Assembly: GCA_020403455.1 (NCBI GenBank)
Contig: JADBXP010000024.1
Coordinates: forward strand, 141,095-205,094
Direction: 5' to 3'
Origin: Chitinophagaceae bacterium
Lineage (GTDB): Bacteria; Bacteroidota; Bacteroidia; Chitinophagales; Chitinophagaceae
Length of the DNA: 64,000 bases
The notes under the pieces were generated by a model. That model saw nothing but the letters and a program-made list of their open reading frames with translations, was not told where the DNA came from and did not search any database. Within the stretch, counting starts at the first letter, position 1. Every line of letters starts with the position of its first letter. The translations under genes were made by a program, and so were the position numbers. Below, in pieces: positions 8,662 to 17,574 of this stretch.

Positions 8662-9072
8662 ATGAATACCGGAAAACTACTTCTTGCCTACTTGCTGACA
8701 GCCATTGTTTTTTTTGCCATTGACCTTACCTGGTTGGGTTGGGTGGCAAAAGATCTTTACAGAAAATATTTAGGTGGCTTTCTGAGTAATCAGGTGAACT
8801 GGACTGCCGCCTTTATTTTTTATGCGCTATTCATCGTTGGTATTTTCATTTTCGCCATTTTACCTGCTGCGGAGAAAAACAGTTTTAGTCATGCTGTCAT
8901 CTATGGTGCATTGTTTGGTTTTTTCACTTACGCCACCTATGACCTTACCAACCTGGCAACCCTAAAAAACTGGCCATTAACCATTGTCTTTATCGATATA
9001 ATCTGGGGCAGCATATTAACCGGTACCGTCGCAGCAGCCGGGTATTGGATAGTCAAAAAATTAGTTGTCTGA
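8662..9072 (+). CDS. DUF2177 family membrane protein
   Basis: The 136-residue protein has four hydrophobic helices and the conserved family pattern FAIDLTWLGWVAKDLYRKYL near the N-terminus, GALFGFFTYATYDLTNLATL, then NWPLTIVFIDIIWGSILTG. It is an integral inner-membrane protein of unknown activity. The stop overlaps the start of the DUF1295 gene (TGATG), so the two are translationally coupled and probably act together, perhaps in lipid metabolism as inferred from the DUF1295 partner. A weak -7-like TAAATTAC lies four bases before the ATG. Confidence 0.82.
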   Translation: MNTGKLLLAYLLTAIVFFAIDLTWLGWVAKDLYRKYLGGFLSNQVNWTAAFIFYALFIVGIFIFAILPAAEKNSFSHAVIYGALFGFFTYATYDLTNLATLKNWPLTIVFIDIIWGSILTGTVAAAGYWIVKKLVV

Positions 9073-9860
9073 TGCTTGAGCAGGTATGCGTCGAAACAGC
9101 CTGCTGGATCCTTGTGTTCCAGACCATCACATTTTTTTTCGCGCTATTATTCAAGAGAAATGACATTGCTGATGTATGCTGGGGTGCCGGTTTTGTGATG
9201 ATTGTCGTTACACTTTTCCTGCACCATACACTTACTCCCCCTGCTGCAGCAAGCTTTTTGCTGACCATATTCTGGGGTGGAAGATTAAGTATTCATCTCT
9301 TCCTGAGAAATAAAAACAAGCAGGAGGATTTTCGTTACCGTGCCTGGAGAGAAACATGGGGTAAGCATTTTGTCTGGAGAACTTATTTGCAAGTTTTTCT
9401 TTTACAGGGCTTCTTCATGTGGCTGATCAGTTTACCCATTCAAATTACTGCCATCGATGAAAAGGCGGGCTGGAATGTATGGATATGGGCGGGTATCCTG
9501 GTATGGCTCATTGGTTTTTATTTCCAGGCAACAGCTGATGCTCAATTGAAGAAATTCATGACCCACCGAAAAAAAGGAGAGATACTACAGACCGGCTTGT
9601 GGAAATATTCCAGGCACCCCAATTATTTCGGGGAAATTCTCATGTGGTGGGGCATCGGAATCATAGCCGGACCTTTGGAGCATGGCTGGTTGGGCTGGAT
9701 TGGTCCTCTCACCATTACCTGGCTACTGGCCAAAGTTTCGGGTGTTCCCATGTTGGAAAGGAAGTACAGAGATAATGCTGAATTTGAAGAATACAAGACC
9801 CGAACCCCGGCATTGCTGCCCAACATTCGTCAAATGATAGCAGACATGCAGCAGAAATAA
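9072..9860 (+). CDS. DUF1295 membrane protein (steroid 5-alpha-reductase-like fold)
   Basis: About seven hydrophobic segments are followed by the family signature near the C-terminus, with GLWKYSRHPNYFGEILMWWG and then LLAKVSGVPMLERKY. This signature is shared with isoprenylcysteine methyltransferase/steroid-reductase-like membrane enzymes that act on lipid substrates using SAM or NADPH. The specific reaction is unknown. The ATG at 9072 is chosen because it overlaps the DUF2177 stop; a TTG at 9045 would add nine residues lying within the previous gene. Confidence 0.82.
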   Translation: MLEQVCVETACWILVFQTITFFFALLFKRNDIADVCWGAGFVMIVVTLFLHHTLTPPAAASFLLTIFWGGRLSIHLFLRNKNKQEDFRYRAWRETWGKHFVWRTYLQVFLLQGFFMWLISLPIQITAIDEKAGWNVWIWAGILVWLIGFYFQATADAQLKKFMTHRKKGEILQTGLWKYSRHPNYFGEILMWWGIGIIAGPLEHGWLGWIGPLTITWLLAKVSGVPMLERKYRDNAEFEEYKTRTPALLPNIRQMIADMQQK

Positions 9861-9913
9861 CTGATTACAGTATCTTTATCTTTCACACAGCCGATCATTC
9901 AAAAAATAGTACC

Positions 9914-10828
9914 ATGAATAGTTCACGCAGAGATTTCATCCGCCAAACAGCTCTCCTGGGTGCTGGTGCAGCATTGCCCTTGCGCTTTCTCCATGCACAA
10001 CCGGCCAACCGCGCACTGGTTGGAATTCAGCTTTATTCAGTTCGTGCCGATATGAAAGCCGATCCTGCAGGAACACTACAAAAGCTTGCAGCTATGGGCT
10101 ATCGATATGTAGAACATGCGAATTATGTCAATCGAAAATTTTATGGCTATAGCCCGGTTGATTTTAAAAAACTGTTACAGGACCTCGGAATGGAAATGCG
10201 AAGTGGACATACGGTGATGGGCAAAGAACACTGGGACAGTGGAAAGAAAGATTTTACAGATAGCTGGAAATATACGGTAGAAGATGCTGCTATAGTAGGA
10301 CAAGAATATGTGATTAGTCCCTGGCTCGATAATTCCATGAGAAAAACAGCAGATGATTTAAAAAGATACATGGATGTTTTCAATGCCTCAGGTAGGTTGT
10401 GTCAAAAATGGAACATGAAATTTGGTTACCACAACCATGACTTTGAATTCACCGAGAAGATGGGGAATGGAACGCTCTATGAAGCGATATTGGAAAATAC
10501 TGACCCCGAACTGGTGATACAACAACTCGATACCGGCAATATGCATGGTACGGGAACCGAAGCGTTTGGCGTGATAAAAAAATATCCCGGCCGATTCCTT
10601 TCACTTCATATCAAAGATGAAATAGCTGCTGCCGGCAAAGGAGAAATGGGACATGCCTTTGAAAGCACCTTGTTGGGCAAAGGAGTTGTTCCCGTGAAAG
10701 ACATCCTGGCATTCTGCGCTACTACTGGAACCCGACACATCATCGTAGAACAGGAATCTTACCAACAAGTACAACCGCTCGAAACCTGCCGCCTGAACCT
10801 CCAGACTTTACAAAGCTGGGGTTACTGA
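9914..10828 (+). CDS. Secreted sugar phosphate isomerase/epimerase-like TIM barrel
   Basis: The N-terminus SSRRDFIRQTALLGAGAALP is a twin-arginine signal, so the folded protein is exported, possibly with a bound metal. The remainder is a xylose-isomerase-like TIM barrel: IQLYSVRADMKADPAGTLQKL, GYRYVEHANY, KFGYHNHDFEF, LDTGNMHGTG, LHIKDE and HIIVEQE carry the Glu/His/Asp residues that usually bind divalent metal. Length (304 aa) is typical. The substrate is unknown; members of this group often sit in carbohydrate-use clusters, but none is seen next to it. It converges with a response regulator gene 5 bases away. Confidence 0.82.
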   Translation: MNSSRRDFIRQTALLGAGAALPLRFLHAQPANRALVGIQLYSVRADMKADPAGTLQKLAAMGYRYVEHANYVNRKFYGYSPVDFKKLLQDLGMEMRSGHTVMGKEHWDSGKKDFTDSWKYTVEDAAIVGQEYVISPWLDNSMRKTADDLKRYMDVFNASGRLCQKWNMKFGYHNHDFEFTEKMGNGTLYEAILENTDPELVIQQLDTGNMHGTGTEAFGVIKKYPGRFLSLHIKDEIAAAGKGEMGHAFESTLLGKGVVPVKDILAFCATTGTRHIIVEQESYQQVQPLETCRLNLQTLQSWGY

Positions 10829-10833
10829 CAGCA

Positions 10834-11499
10834 TCAATCAGTTATGCTGCGGGCGTAGATACCATTTTCTAAGGCATAGGTGATGATGCCTGCAACACTC
10901 TTTGCACCTATCTTATCCATGATACGTGTTCGATGACCTTCAACGGTTCTTTTGCTGAGATGCAATGTATAGGCAATGGCCTTGCTTGTATATTCAGCAC
11001 AAATCAATTGGATGATCTGTTTTTCACGCAAGGATAGCTGAACAGGATCTTTCACACCACCCTTGATCTGCCGCGTTATGATATTGGTCAGTTTTTCAGT
11101 AGTTACCTTACAGAAATAAGGCTTGTGCTGGTAAAGCGTATGTATAGCTTCAATGATCTCTTCTACATCAGAACTTTTCAATATATAGCCCAAAGCACCT
11201 GCATCTACCATATTGGTGATGTGTTGTTCGGTGGCATGTACTGAAAGAATTAAGATGCGGCTGGAAGGGTTATTCCTGCTGATGGCCATCGCTGCGTCGA
11301 TACCACTTCGCCGGGGCATATCGATGTCAGTAATAACTACATCGGGGGCTAGACTATGTACCAGGTCGACAAGGTCATCTCCATTGTTCGCTTCACCTAC
11401 TACTTTGAAGTCAGAGAACTTGCTAAGAAAAGTTCTCAGACCGGCCCGAAAAACCGCATGATCATCAGCCATTACGATTCTAATAGGTACTTTTTGCAT
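10834..11499 (-). CDS. NarL/FixJ-type response regulator
   Basis: The 221-residue protein has an N-terminal receiver domain with the acidic pocket (VMADDH), phosphoacceptor Asp in VVITDIDMPRRSG, and conserved Thr/Ser and Lys (LILSVHA, YILKSSD). A C-terminal LuxR-type helix-turn-helix follows (LSLREKQIIQLICAEYTSKAIAYTLHLSKRTVEGH). No partner histidine kinase is adjacent. It is divergent from the SET/ATP-grasp operon with about 310 bases between them, so it is a candidate regulator of that operon, though this is only inferred from position. Confidence 0.9.
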   Translation of the reverse strand: MQKVPIRIVMADDHAVFRAGLRTFLSKFSDFKVVGEANNGDDLVDLVHSLAPDVVITDIDMPRRSGIDAAMAISRNNPSSRILILSVHATEQHITNMVDAGALGYILKSSDVEEIIEAIHTLYQHKPYFCKVTTEKLTNIITRQIKGGVKDPVQLSLREKQIIQLICAEYTSKAIAYTLHLSKRTVEGHRTRIMDKIGAKSVAGIITYALENGIYARSITD

Positions 11500-11810
11500 A
11501 GATCGTCAGTTTAAATTAGGTATTTATTGTGTTTGCGAGTACTAAATTAAAGTTCGGTATCAGCTTTTTACACCGTTAAAACACCCATTTTTATTCCGTA
11601 ATAACACCTATTGACGGCTATTAATCAAGTATTGTACTGGCACCCTGGTAGCATCCAATGACTCAATATTTTAAACCTTTGCTCCCAGCTTTAATCCAAT
11701 CCAATTAAATGTGAAAAAGTATAGAAGAATTGTGGAGTATTAATTGACCGTATTTATACTTAACTGTGCTTATTTATATGAATTTTATAAAAACCTATTG
11801 AATTCAGCGC
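11500..11810. other. Intergenic region between response regulator and SET/ATP-grasp operon
   Basis: About 310 AT-rich bases lie between two divergent transcription units. They must hold the promoters for both, but I could not pick a full -7 box with proper spacing, and no strong hairpin, small gene or RNA was seen. Confidence 0.5.
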
Positions 11811-12320
11811 ATGAAAACAAATCGGGTAAAATCCCTGCCCTATCATATCATTGAATCGAATGAAATGGCAGAAGTATGGCAAGACAATCAAACAGGTGAA
11901 TACTCCCTCCATGCCGGCCAGGCATTCAAGCCCCAACAGGTTATCACGTCTTTCAAAGCAGCAGCAGTCTTAAAAAAACCTACCTACCTCACAGTTCAAA
12001 CAGGACTATCCACGCACATCACCTTATCTCCCAGCTATTTACAATTTTGCAACCACAGTTGCTCACCCAATGCTTTCTTCGATACCTCACGTCTTGAATT
12101 CATCGCACTGCAAAACATCGAGCCCGGCGATGAGCTTACTTTTTTTTATCCCTCTACAGAATGGAAAATGCAGCAACCCTTTTCCTGTAATTGTAACAGC
12201 CGCAACTGTCTGGGCACCATTACCGGTGCAGCTTATCTTTCTGCCTCCGTTGTAAAAAACTACCGGCTGACTGATTTTATTCAATACCAGCTTAGCCAAC
12301 AATCTTCCTCTGTTTCATGA
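11811..12320 (+). CDS. Stand-alone SET-domain protein (putative lysine methyltransferase)
   Basis: The 169-residue protein has SET-fold landmarks in order: NHSCSPN at 81-87 (SAM-binding/pseudoknot motif), GDELTFFY at 106-113 (catalytic Tyr region) and a post-SET-like zinc cluster CNCNSRNC at 126-133. The N-terminal SET half (GQAFKPQQVITSF) is short. It therefore should use SAM to methylate an amino group, in a protein or a small amine/peptide. It overlaps the following ATP-grasp gene by four bases (ATGA), and a second SET domain is fused to the third gene, tying methylation to the ligases. The target is unknown. Confidence 0.85.
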   Translation: MKTNRVKSLPYHIIESNEMAEVWQDNQTGEYSLHAGQAFKPQQVITSFKAAAVLKKPTYLTVQTGLSTHITLSPSYLQFCNHSCSPNAFFDTSRLEFIALQNIEPGDELTFFYPSTEWKMQQPFSCNCNSRNCLGTITGAAYLSASVVKNYRLTDFIQYQLSQQSSSVS

Positions 12321-13474
12321 GCTCGCTTGCAAATTTGCTTCCTTCAGCTCCAGCTTTACTCCAGTGGAAGATCTGGGTATTAGCACCCTCGCTGGAAAGC
12401 AATGACCAAAACATCGACTACTATTACGATTTCTCCCAAAGCATTGCAGAATATACCCGTGTTTTCCAAGAATTGCAATTGAACTGGCAATGGCAACCCA
12501 TCACACTAGACAACTATACTGCCATCCTCTCCAATATTCTTCAACAGGCAACAACTGCAGGCGAATTTCCATTGTTTCTGAATCTCTGTGATGGAGATGA
12601 AATCAATGGTACACCGGGAATTTCCATATTGAAGTGGCTACACAACAATAAATGTATTTATACAGGTGCAGACGAGTATTTTTATCAGGTCACCACTTCG
12701 AAGATTCCTATGAAAGAAGCTTTCGAGAAAGCCGGTGTTCCTACACCCCCCTGGAAAATCATTCGCAGCGCTGACGCCAACACCGAAGAACTTTTTGCCC
12801 AACTGGGATCACCTCTCATCCTGAAACCGGCCATCTCAGGCGGAAGTATGGGGGTTGGTGTTAAGAACGTAGTCAACACCCCCGAAGAAGCCAAAGAACA
12901 GATCCGGCGCATGTTCGAAGGATACCGTGGCTGGAACCTGGCTGCCGACGGAATCATAGCTGAACAATTCATCGCAGGCGAAGAATATACTACCCTCATC
13001 GCAGGCTCGGCCTTACCGGATTCATTCTGCAAAGTGTATGACCCTGTTGAAAGAATTTTTCATAGCTCCCTGCGCGAACAGGAAAAATTTCTCTCCTTTG
13101 ACCGTCTCTGGGAAATCTATGAAGAAGAAACCCCTATGCCCGAGCAGGAAGATTTTTATCGCTATGCACTTCCCGCTGCCAATTTACTTCCTGCCATCCG
13201 AGATGTGAGCCTGCAGGCCTACCATGCAGTTCAGGGAAAAGGATATACCCGTGCTGACATTCGCCGCGATAAAGCTACCGGTCAACTCTATGTTTTAGAA
13301 GTCAATGCACAATGCGGACTGAGTGAAGATGAAAATTACACATCGATTGGCGCCATACTCCGCGTCAATCAAACACCCTTTGCCCAATTAATTGCTGAAA
13401 TTATACTGGATGCTTTACAGAGAGCCGGTTATTCAGCAAAAGAAAATTCAACCCAGCTAACAGCCACTGAGTGA
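12317..13474 (+). CDS. ATP-grasp ligase (D-Ala-D-Ala ligase-like)
   Basis: The 385-residue protein has the layout of carboxylate-amine ligases. A pre-ATP-grasp domain contains LFLNLCDGDE (about 87-94), ATP-binding Lys is in LILKPAISGGSMGVG (Lys170), the adenine-side Glu is in IIAEQFIAGEEYT, and metal-binding residues are in YTRADIRRD and YVLEVNAQCG (Glu328, Asn330). Where true Ddl enzymes read NT.PG it reads NAQCG, so peptidoglycan D-Ala-D-Ala synthesis is unlikely. It should join a carboxylate to an amine through an acyl-phosphate. It overlaps both neighbours (ATGA and TGATG). Substrates are unknown. Confidence 0.85.
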   Translation: MSSLANLLPSAPALLQWKIWVLAPSLESNDQNIDYYYDFSQSIAEYTRVFQELQLNWQWQPITLDNYTAILSNILQQATTAGEFPLFLNLCDGDEINGTPGISILKWLHNNKCIYTGADEYFYQVTTSKIPMKEAFEKAGVPTPPWKIIRSADANTEELFAQLGSPLILKPAISGGSMGVGVKNVVNTPEEAKEQIRRMFEGYRGWNLAADGIIAEQFIAGEEYTTLIAGSALPDSFCKVYDPVERIFHSSLREQEKFLSFDRLWEIYEEETPMPEQEDFYRYALPAANLLPAIRDVSLQAYHAVQGKGYTRADIRRDKATGQLYVLEVNAQCGLSEDENYTSIGAILRVNQTPFAQLIAEIILDALQRAGYSAKENSTQLTATE

Positions 13475-14919
13475 TGAAAATAGCCGTATTGCAACCAGAC
13501 TATAGTACGAGCCAGGTAGATTATCAAACCTATGATCCTCCCCGCGATCTGTCGCACTGGTTACCCGGGCATGAAGTAGTTCATGTCTTCCTCAATAAAC
13601 TCACTACCTATCGGCAACTGAAGGAATTACAATACCAGGGGTTCGACATCTTTGTCAACCTCTGTGAAGGATACCTGGAATGGGAAGTCCCTTCCATTGA
13701 TGTGATTCATTGTCTCGAATTGCTGAACCTCCCTTATACCGGACCAACACCCTTGCTCTATGATCCACCTAAAACCCTGATGAAATATGTGGCTTTCTGT
13801 GAGGAAGTGAAAACCCCGGATCATGTTTTGCTGTTACCCCACGATGAGCCGGCTGAAGCTATTGTCTCGCTTCATTTTCCATTGTTCGTGAAACCTGCCA
13901 AAGCAGGTGATAGCTTGGGTATCAATCACCAGGCAATGGTAACCGATTCAAATGCATTGGTCAATCAAGTGACTGCCTTGCGGCAGGAAGGTTACAGGGA
14001 AATACTGGTAGAACAATTCATTCCGGGTAGAGAGTTGACCGTATTGGTGGCTGCCGACCCGGATGGGAAAACTGTTCATAGTTATCAACCGGTGGAATAT
14101 ATTTTTCCGGAGGGCTATGCCTTTAAAACTTATTCTCTCAAAACATCAGAACTCCACCCGAACGCGAATCGGCTCTGCACAGATGAAAAATTAAGTGCAG
14201 CTCTGCGCACAGCAGCAGAAAAAATTTTTCGCCTTTTCAACGGCACCGGATATGCCCGCATGGATTTCAGGGTAGATGCATCCGGCAACATCTTTTTTCT
14301 GGAAGTCAATTTCACCTGCTCTGTCTTCTACACCAATGGGTACGAGGGATCTGCAGATTATATATTACAACATGACTCCGGTGGTCAAGCTGGTTTCTTA
14401 CACTTGATCATTCAGGAAGGAATAGCCCGTCACCGGAGGAAACAAAAAAAATATACGATGAAGGGGAATTCCCTTGCCGGATATGGTATCTATGCCAATC
14501 AAACTATAGCAGCAGGAGAAGTTATTTTTGAAGGGGAAGGCAAAGCGCAGCGCCTGATCACCGCTCGCTTTGTTGAAAAAAACTGGAACCGGGAGGAGCA
14601 GGTCACTTTCAGCCGTTATGCGTATCCACTTAGCCGGGAACTTTTTTTATTGTGGGATGACAATCCGGCAGAATGGGCTCCCCAAAATCATCACTGCACA
14701 GCCAATACTAAGTATGACGGACTCAATGTTATTGCGTTGAGAAATATACGTGCTGGAGAAGAGTTGACACTCGATTATGCTGACTTTTTAGATGAGCACA
14801 TGATGCCCTTCCAATGTCGTTGTGGAAGTTCAGATTGCAGGGGACTGATTCAGGGAAAGCCGGGTAATACCATGACTGCCCGCGAAGAATTCCTCCGGAA
14901 AAAAAAGTCCGAGGAGTAA
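13474..14919 (+). CDS. ATP-grasp ligase fused to a C-terminal SET domain
   Basis: Residues 1-315 form a second ATP-grasp ligase related to the preceding one: VNLCEG (61-66), LFVKPAKAGDSLG (Lys140), ILVEQFIPGREL, ARMDFRVD and FFLEVNFTCS (Glu277, Asn279). Residues about 327-460 form a SET domain: SLAGYGIYANQTIAAGEVIFEG, NHHCTANTKY (405-414), GEELTLDY and a post-SET cluster CRCGSSDCRG. One polypeptide thus combines peptide-bond-type ligation and SAM-dependent methylation. The start at 13474 overlaps the upstream stop; a GTG at 13471 is the only alternative. The pairing is unusual and the product unknown. Confidence 0.87.
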   Translation: MKIAVLQPDYSTSQVDYQTYDPPRDLSHWLPGHEVVHVFLNKLTTYRQLKELQYQGFDIFVNLCEGYLEWEVPSIDVIHCLELLNLPYTGPTPLLYDPPKTLMKYVAFCEEVKTPDHVLLLPHDEPAEAIVSLHFPLFVKPAKAGDSLGINHQAMVTDSNALVNQVTALRQEGYREILVEQFIPGRELTVLVAADPDGKTVHSYQPVEYIFPEGYAFKTYSLKTSELHPNANRLCTDEKLSAALRTAAEKIFRLFNGTGYARMDFRVDASGNIFFLEVNFTCSVFYTNGYEGSADYILQHDSGGQAGFLHLIIQEGIARHRRKQKKYTMKGNSLAGYGIYANQTIAAGEVIFEGEGKAQRLITARFVEKNWNREEQVTFSRYAYPLSRELFLLWDDNPAEWAPQNHHCTANTKYDGLNVIALRNIRAGEELTLDYADFLDEHMMPFQCRCGSSDCRGLIQGKPGNTMTAREEFLRKKKSEE

Positions 14920-14945
14920 TCCCCCCCCCACCCTATTTATAGATT

Positions 14946-15926
14946 TTATGAAGTAAGAACTTGTGTAGTAACAAATTCCAGTGCGCGCTTTTCTGCCCAG
15001 GTATGCACTGATCCTGCTTGTAAGAAACCACAGTGTCCGCCACGTTCCGTGATTTCAAGATGAAGATAGGCATGGTCTTTTGCCAGTTCCTCACAAAAAC
15101 ATTCCGGCGCAAGAAACGGATCATTGGCTGCCTGCACCAGCAAGGCGGGTATCTGCAATTGATGTAGAAGTGGTTTTACACTGGCTTTGCGATAAAAGTC
15201 AATCGCATCGGCATAACCATGCAACGGTGCTGTATATCGGTTGTCGAATTCAATGAAATTGCTGATGCGGTGATACTGATGATCATTGATGATTGTTGGA
15301 AAGCGTACGGACTTGATTTTTATTTTCTTTCCGAGCTTGCGCAAAAATCGTTGGGTATAAAATTGATTGCCGGGTTTCATCAGTTGCAGTACACCGCTGT
15401 ATAAATCACAGGGGACAGAAAAGGCTACTGCACCTTTTACTTCTGCAGGCACCCAGGCAGGATTTTCAGATAAGACCCGCAGGGTTAGGCTGCCGCCCAT
15501 ACTGAATCCTACCAAAACAATGCGTTGATACTGCTTGCCGGTGATAGCATGTTCTATCACTGTCCGTAAATCACCTGCATCGCCATGGTGATAAAAGCGA
15601 GGCAGTCGATTGATCTCACCACTGCAGCTGCGGCAGTTCCAGCCCAATGCATCAAAACCCTGCTGCACAAAAAGGTTAGCCATGCCGGTCACGTAATGCC
15701 TGGAAGCATCTCCTTCCAATCCATGAGTAATAATAACAAGGTCTTTGGTTGGTCTTGGTGACAGTTTCCAATCGAGGTCAACAAAATCTCCATCGGCCAA
15801 CTCCAATCGCTCGCGGGTACTGTACTGAAATTTCACCCGCCGGAACAAACTGGGCCAAATGGTTTCCCAATGTCCATTCAGCATCCAGAAGGGTGGTTGG
15901 AAAGATGGGGTGGGAAGTACAGGCAT
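14946..15926 (-). CDS. Alpha/beta hydrolase, YheT-like
   Basis: The 326-residue protein matches the YheT/EMB8-like hydrolases. It has the N-terminal PPFWMLNGHWETIWPSLFRR, an oxyanion region LVIITHGLEGDASRHY, a Cys-rich GWNCRSCSGEINR, nucleophile Ser in VLVGFSMGGSLTLR, Asp in VQAANDPFLAPE and His in ERGGHCGFL. It lacks a signal peptide and should be cytosolic. Members act as esterases or lipases of poorly defined substrate. It converges with the ATP-grasp-SET gene across a short gap holding a run of nine C. Confidence 0.87.
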   Translation of the reverse strand: MPVLPTPSFQPPFWMLNGHWETIWPSLFRRVKFQYSTRERLELADGDFVDLDWKLSPRPTKDLVIITHGLEGDASRHYVTGMANLFVQQGFDALGWNCRSCSGEINRLPRFYHHGDAGDLRTVIEHAITGKQYQRIVLVGFSMGGSLTLRVLSENPAWVPAEVKGAVAFSVPCDLYSGVLQLMKPGNQFYTQRFLRKLGKKIKIKSVRFPTIINDHQYHRISNFIEFDNRYTAPLHGYADAIDFYRKASVKPLLHQLQIPALLVQAANDPFLAPECFCEELAKDHAYLHLEITERGGHCGFLQAGSVHTWAEKRALEFVTTQVLTS

Positions 15927-15942
15927 ACAATTGATTGATGCA

Positions 15943-15950
15943 CAAAGGTA
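15943..15950 (-). promoter_or_regulatory. -7 box TACCTTTG for the YheT-like hydrolase
   Basis: Read on the minus strand this is a perfect TAnnTTTG match, 16 bases before the ATG at 15926, so the transcript would have a short leader. Confidence 0.45.
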
Positions 15951-16063
15951 AAAAGTTCATTGGCTAATCCTGACAACAGGTTGTTATATCTCTCGAAAAA
16001 ACAAACTGAAAATAAAAATCACTGGCTTGAATTAACTAACTTTCACAAGTCAATACACGCGCC

Positions 16064-17161
16064 ATGATCAAACACTCACTGGTACGCCTCTTGCAGCCAC
16101 TTTCGTTCTTCAATACCAGGAGAACCCGTGAAATTTTTAAGGTAAACCCTACCAGCAATCCTGTGAGAATAGAAGCTGAAGAAACAGACATCCATGTTTT
16201 CGATTATGACGCAACAAAACTCGAAGAAAGAAGATTTCCTAGAGTAGCAGATTGCTTTCAATATCGAAACAACAATCATGTAACCTGGATCAACATAGAC
16301 GGCATTCGGAAAGCTGATGTAGAAGAGATCTGCCAGCATTTCAATATCCATTACCTGATAGCCGAAGATATTCTGAGTATCGGACAGCGACCTAAAATGG
16401 ATGAACTGGATCCTGTGCTCTATTGCCTGTTGAACATGCTGTATTTCAATGAATCGAACGGGTCAGTTGAAACTGAACAAATATCGCTGGTACTTGGGAA
16501 AGGATTTGTTATCAGCATTCAGGAGATTCCCGAAAAAGATGTATTCGGTACCATCCGGGAAAAACTCAAACTCACCGGAAGTAAACTGCGTTCCAGCGGT
16601 GCAGATTATCTCTACTACTGTCTGCTCGACATGATCGTGGATCACTACTTTGTGGTCATGGAAAAACTCAGTACCCGCATAGAACAAATCGAAGAAAGGG
16701 TCATTCGCCGGAGTGATAAACGAGCACTCGCAGAGATCAACAATCTTCGAAAAGAACTTTTTGTACTCAAAGGCAATGTGAGTCCGGTAAGAGATCTCAT
16801 CAATGGTTTCATCCGTTCTGAAAGCGACTTGCTGGAAGAAAAAAACACCAAGTATTTCAAAGACGTACTCGACCACATCGTTCAGGCGAATGATCTGGCA
16901 GAAAACCTGCGTGATCTTATGATCAACGTTCAGGATCTCTACATCAGTCAGGTTAACCTGAAAATGAATGAGGTGATGAAAGTAATGGCAATTGTTACCT
17001 GCGTGCTGACACCTGCCACCGTCATAGGCGGCATCTTTGGAATGAACTTCGAAATCATTCCCCTATCCCAACATCCCAATGGATTTTATTTAACCCTGCT
17101 GGTGATGGCCATTACCATGGCGGTATTCCTGCTCTATTTCTGGAGAAAACGCTGGCTCTGA
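16064..17161 (+). CDS. corA: Magnesium/cobalt transporter CorA
   Basis: The 365-residue protein has a large cytosolic N-terminal domain, a long stalk helix and two C-terminal membrane helices separated by the diagnostic GMN motif (IGGIFGMNFEI), ending in a basic tail WRKRWL. YTAPTVIGG-type residues before GMN (LTPATVIGGIFGMN) are also typical. CorA forms a pentameric Mg2+ channel in the inner membrane. It converges with the CBM48 gene; their stop codons lie within a small palindrome CTCTGA-TTA-TCAGAG at 17156-17170. Confidence 0.93.
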   Translation: MIKHSLVRLLQPLSFFNTRRTREIFKVNPTSNPVRIEAEETDIHVFDYDATKLEERRFPRVADCFQYRNNNHVTWINIDGIRKADVEEICQHFNIHYLIAEDILSIGQRPKMDELDPVLYCLLNMLYFNESNGSVETEQISLVLGKGFVISIQEIPEKDVFGTIREKLKLTGSKLRSSGADYLYYCLLDMIVDHYFVVMEKLSTRIEQIEERVIRRSDKRALAEINNLRKELFVLKGNVSPVRDLINGFIRSESDLLEEKNTKYFKDVLDHIVQANDLAENLRDLMINVQDLYISQVNLKMNEVMKVMAIVTCVLTPATVIGGIFGMNFEIIPLSQHPNGFYLTLLVMAITMAVFLLYFWRKRWL

Positions 17162-17164
17162 TTA

Positions 17165-17455
17165 TCAGAGTTCAATCAGGCTGTTGGTGGTGCCGAAGAC
17201 ATTGGTCACTTCACCATCACCTGCCGGTTCATTCAGCCATTCCGCATTGTTCAGTCTATATTTGAATTCGTGGCGTGTATTTTTGGGAAGATTTACTTCA
17301 ACTGAAAAAGTACCATCTTTCTTTCTCTTCATCTCAATACCCTTTTCCCAGTTACCATTCAATCCAACTACCTCGGCCTGTGCAGCATTGGCTGCATCAA
17401 TAGAAAATTTCACTTTTGAATATTCTTTTGTCTTGTACAAAGTCTTCTGAATCAT
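17165..17455 (-). CDS. Small CBM48/isoamylase early-set domain protein
   Basis: The protein of about 96 residues is a single glycogen-binding early-set domain: VKFSIDAANAAQAEVVGLNG, NWEKGIEMKRKKDGTFSVEV, NTRHEFKYRLNNAEWLNEP. Such lone domains are common in Bacteroidota and may bind alpha-glucans or regulate a partner, as in AMPK-beta-like proteins. No signal peptide is present. The ATG at 17455 is chosen over a TTG at 17461; an AAAATTTG -7-like box ends three bases before the ATG. Confidence 0.8.
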   Translation of the reverse strand: MIQKTLYKTKEYSKVKFSIDAANAAQAEVVGLNGNWEKGIEMKRKKDGTFSVEVNLPKNTRHEFKYRLNNAEWLNEPAGDGEVTNVFGTTNSLIEL

Positions 17456-17574
17456 TGTCAAATTTTAACCCTTAATACAGAAACGATGAAAAGGTAACCC
17501 ATTGGTTATGAAACTAACAATGATAAGCATCCATGAAAAATCGATGCCCGGTTATTCGCGGAAAGACCAAGCGA

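Noticed and set aside
12317..13474. Assignment as D-alanine-D-alanine ligase for cell wall synthesis
   Set aside because: The EVN motif is followed by x-x-Cys-Gly and not by the NT.PG loop, and the gene is coupled to SET domains and not to mur/fts genes.
14921..14929. Run of nine C after the ATP-grasp-SET gene
   Set aside because: It lies after the stop codon between convergent genes, so phase variation of a coding frame is unlikely; a sequencing length error is possible but has no effect on either gene.
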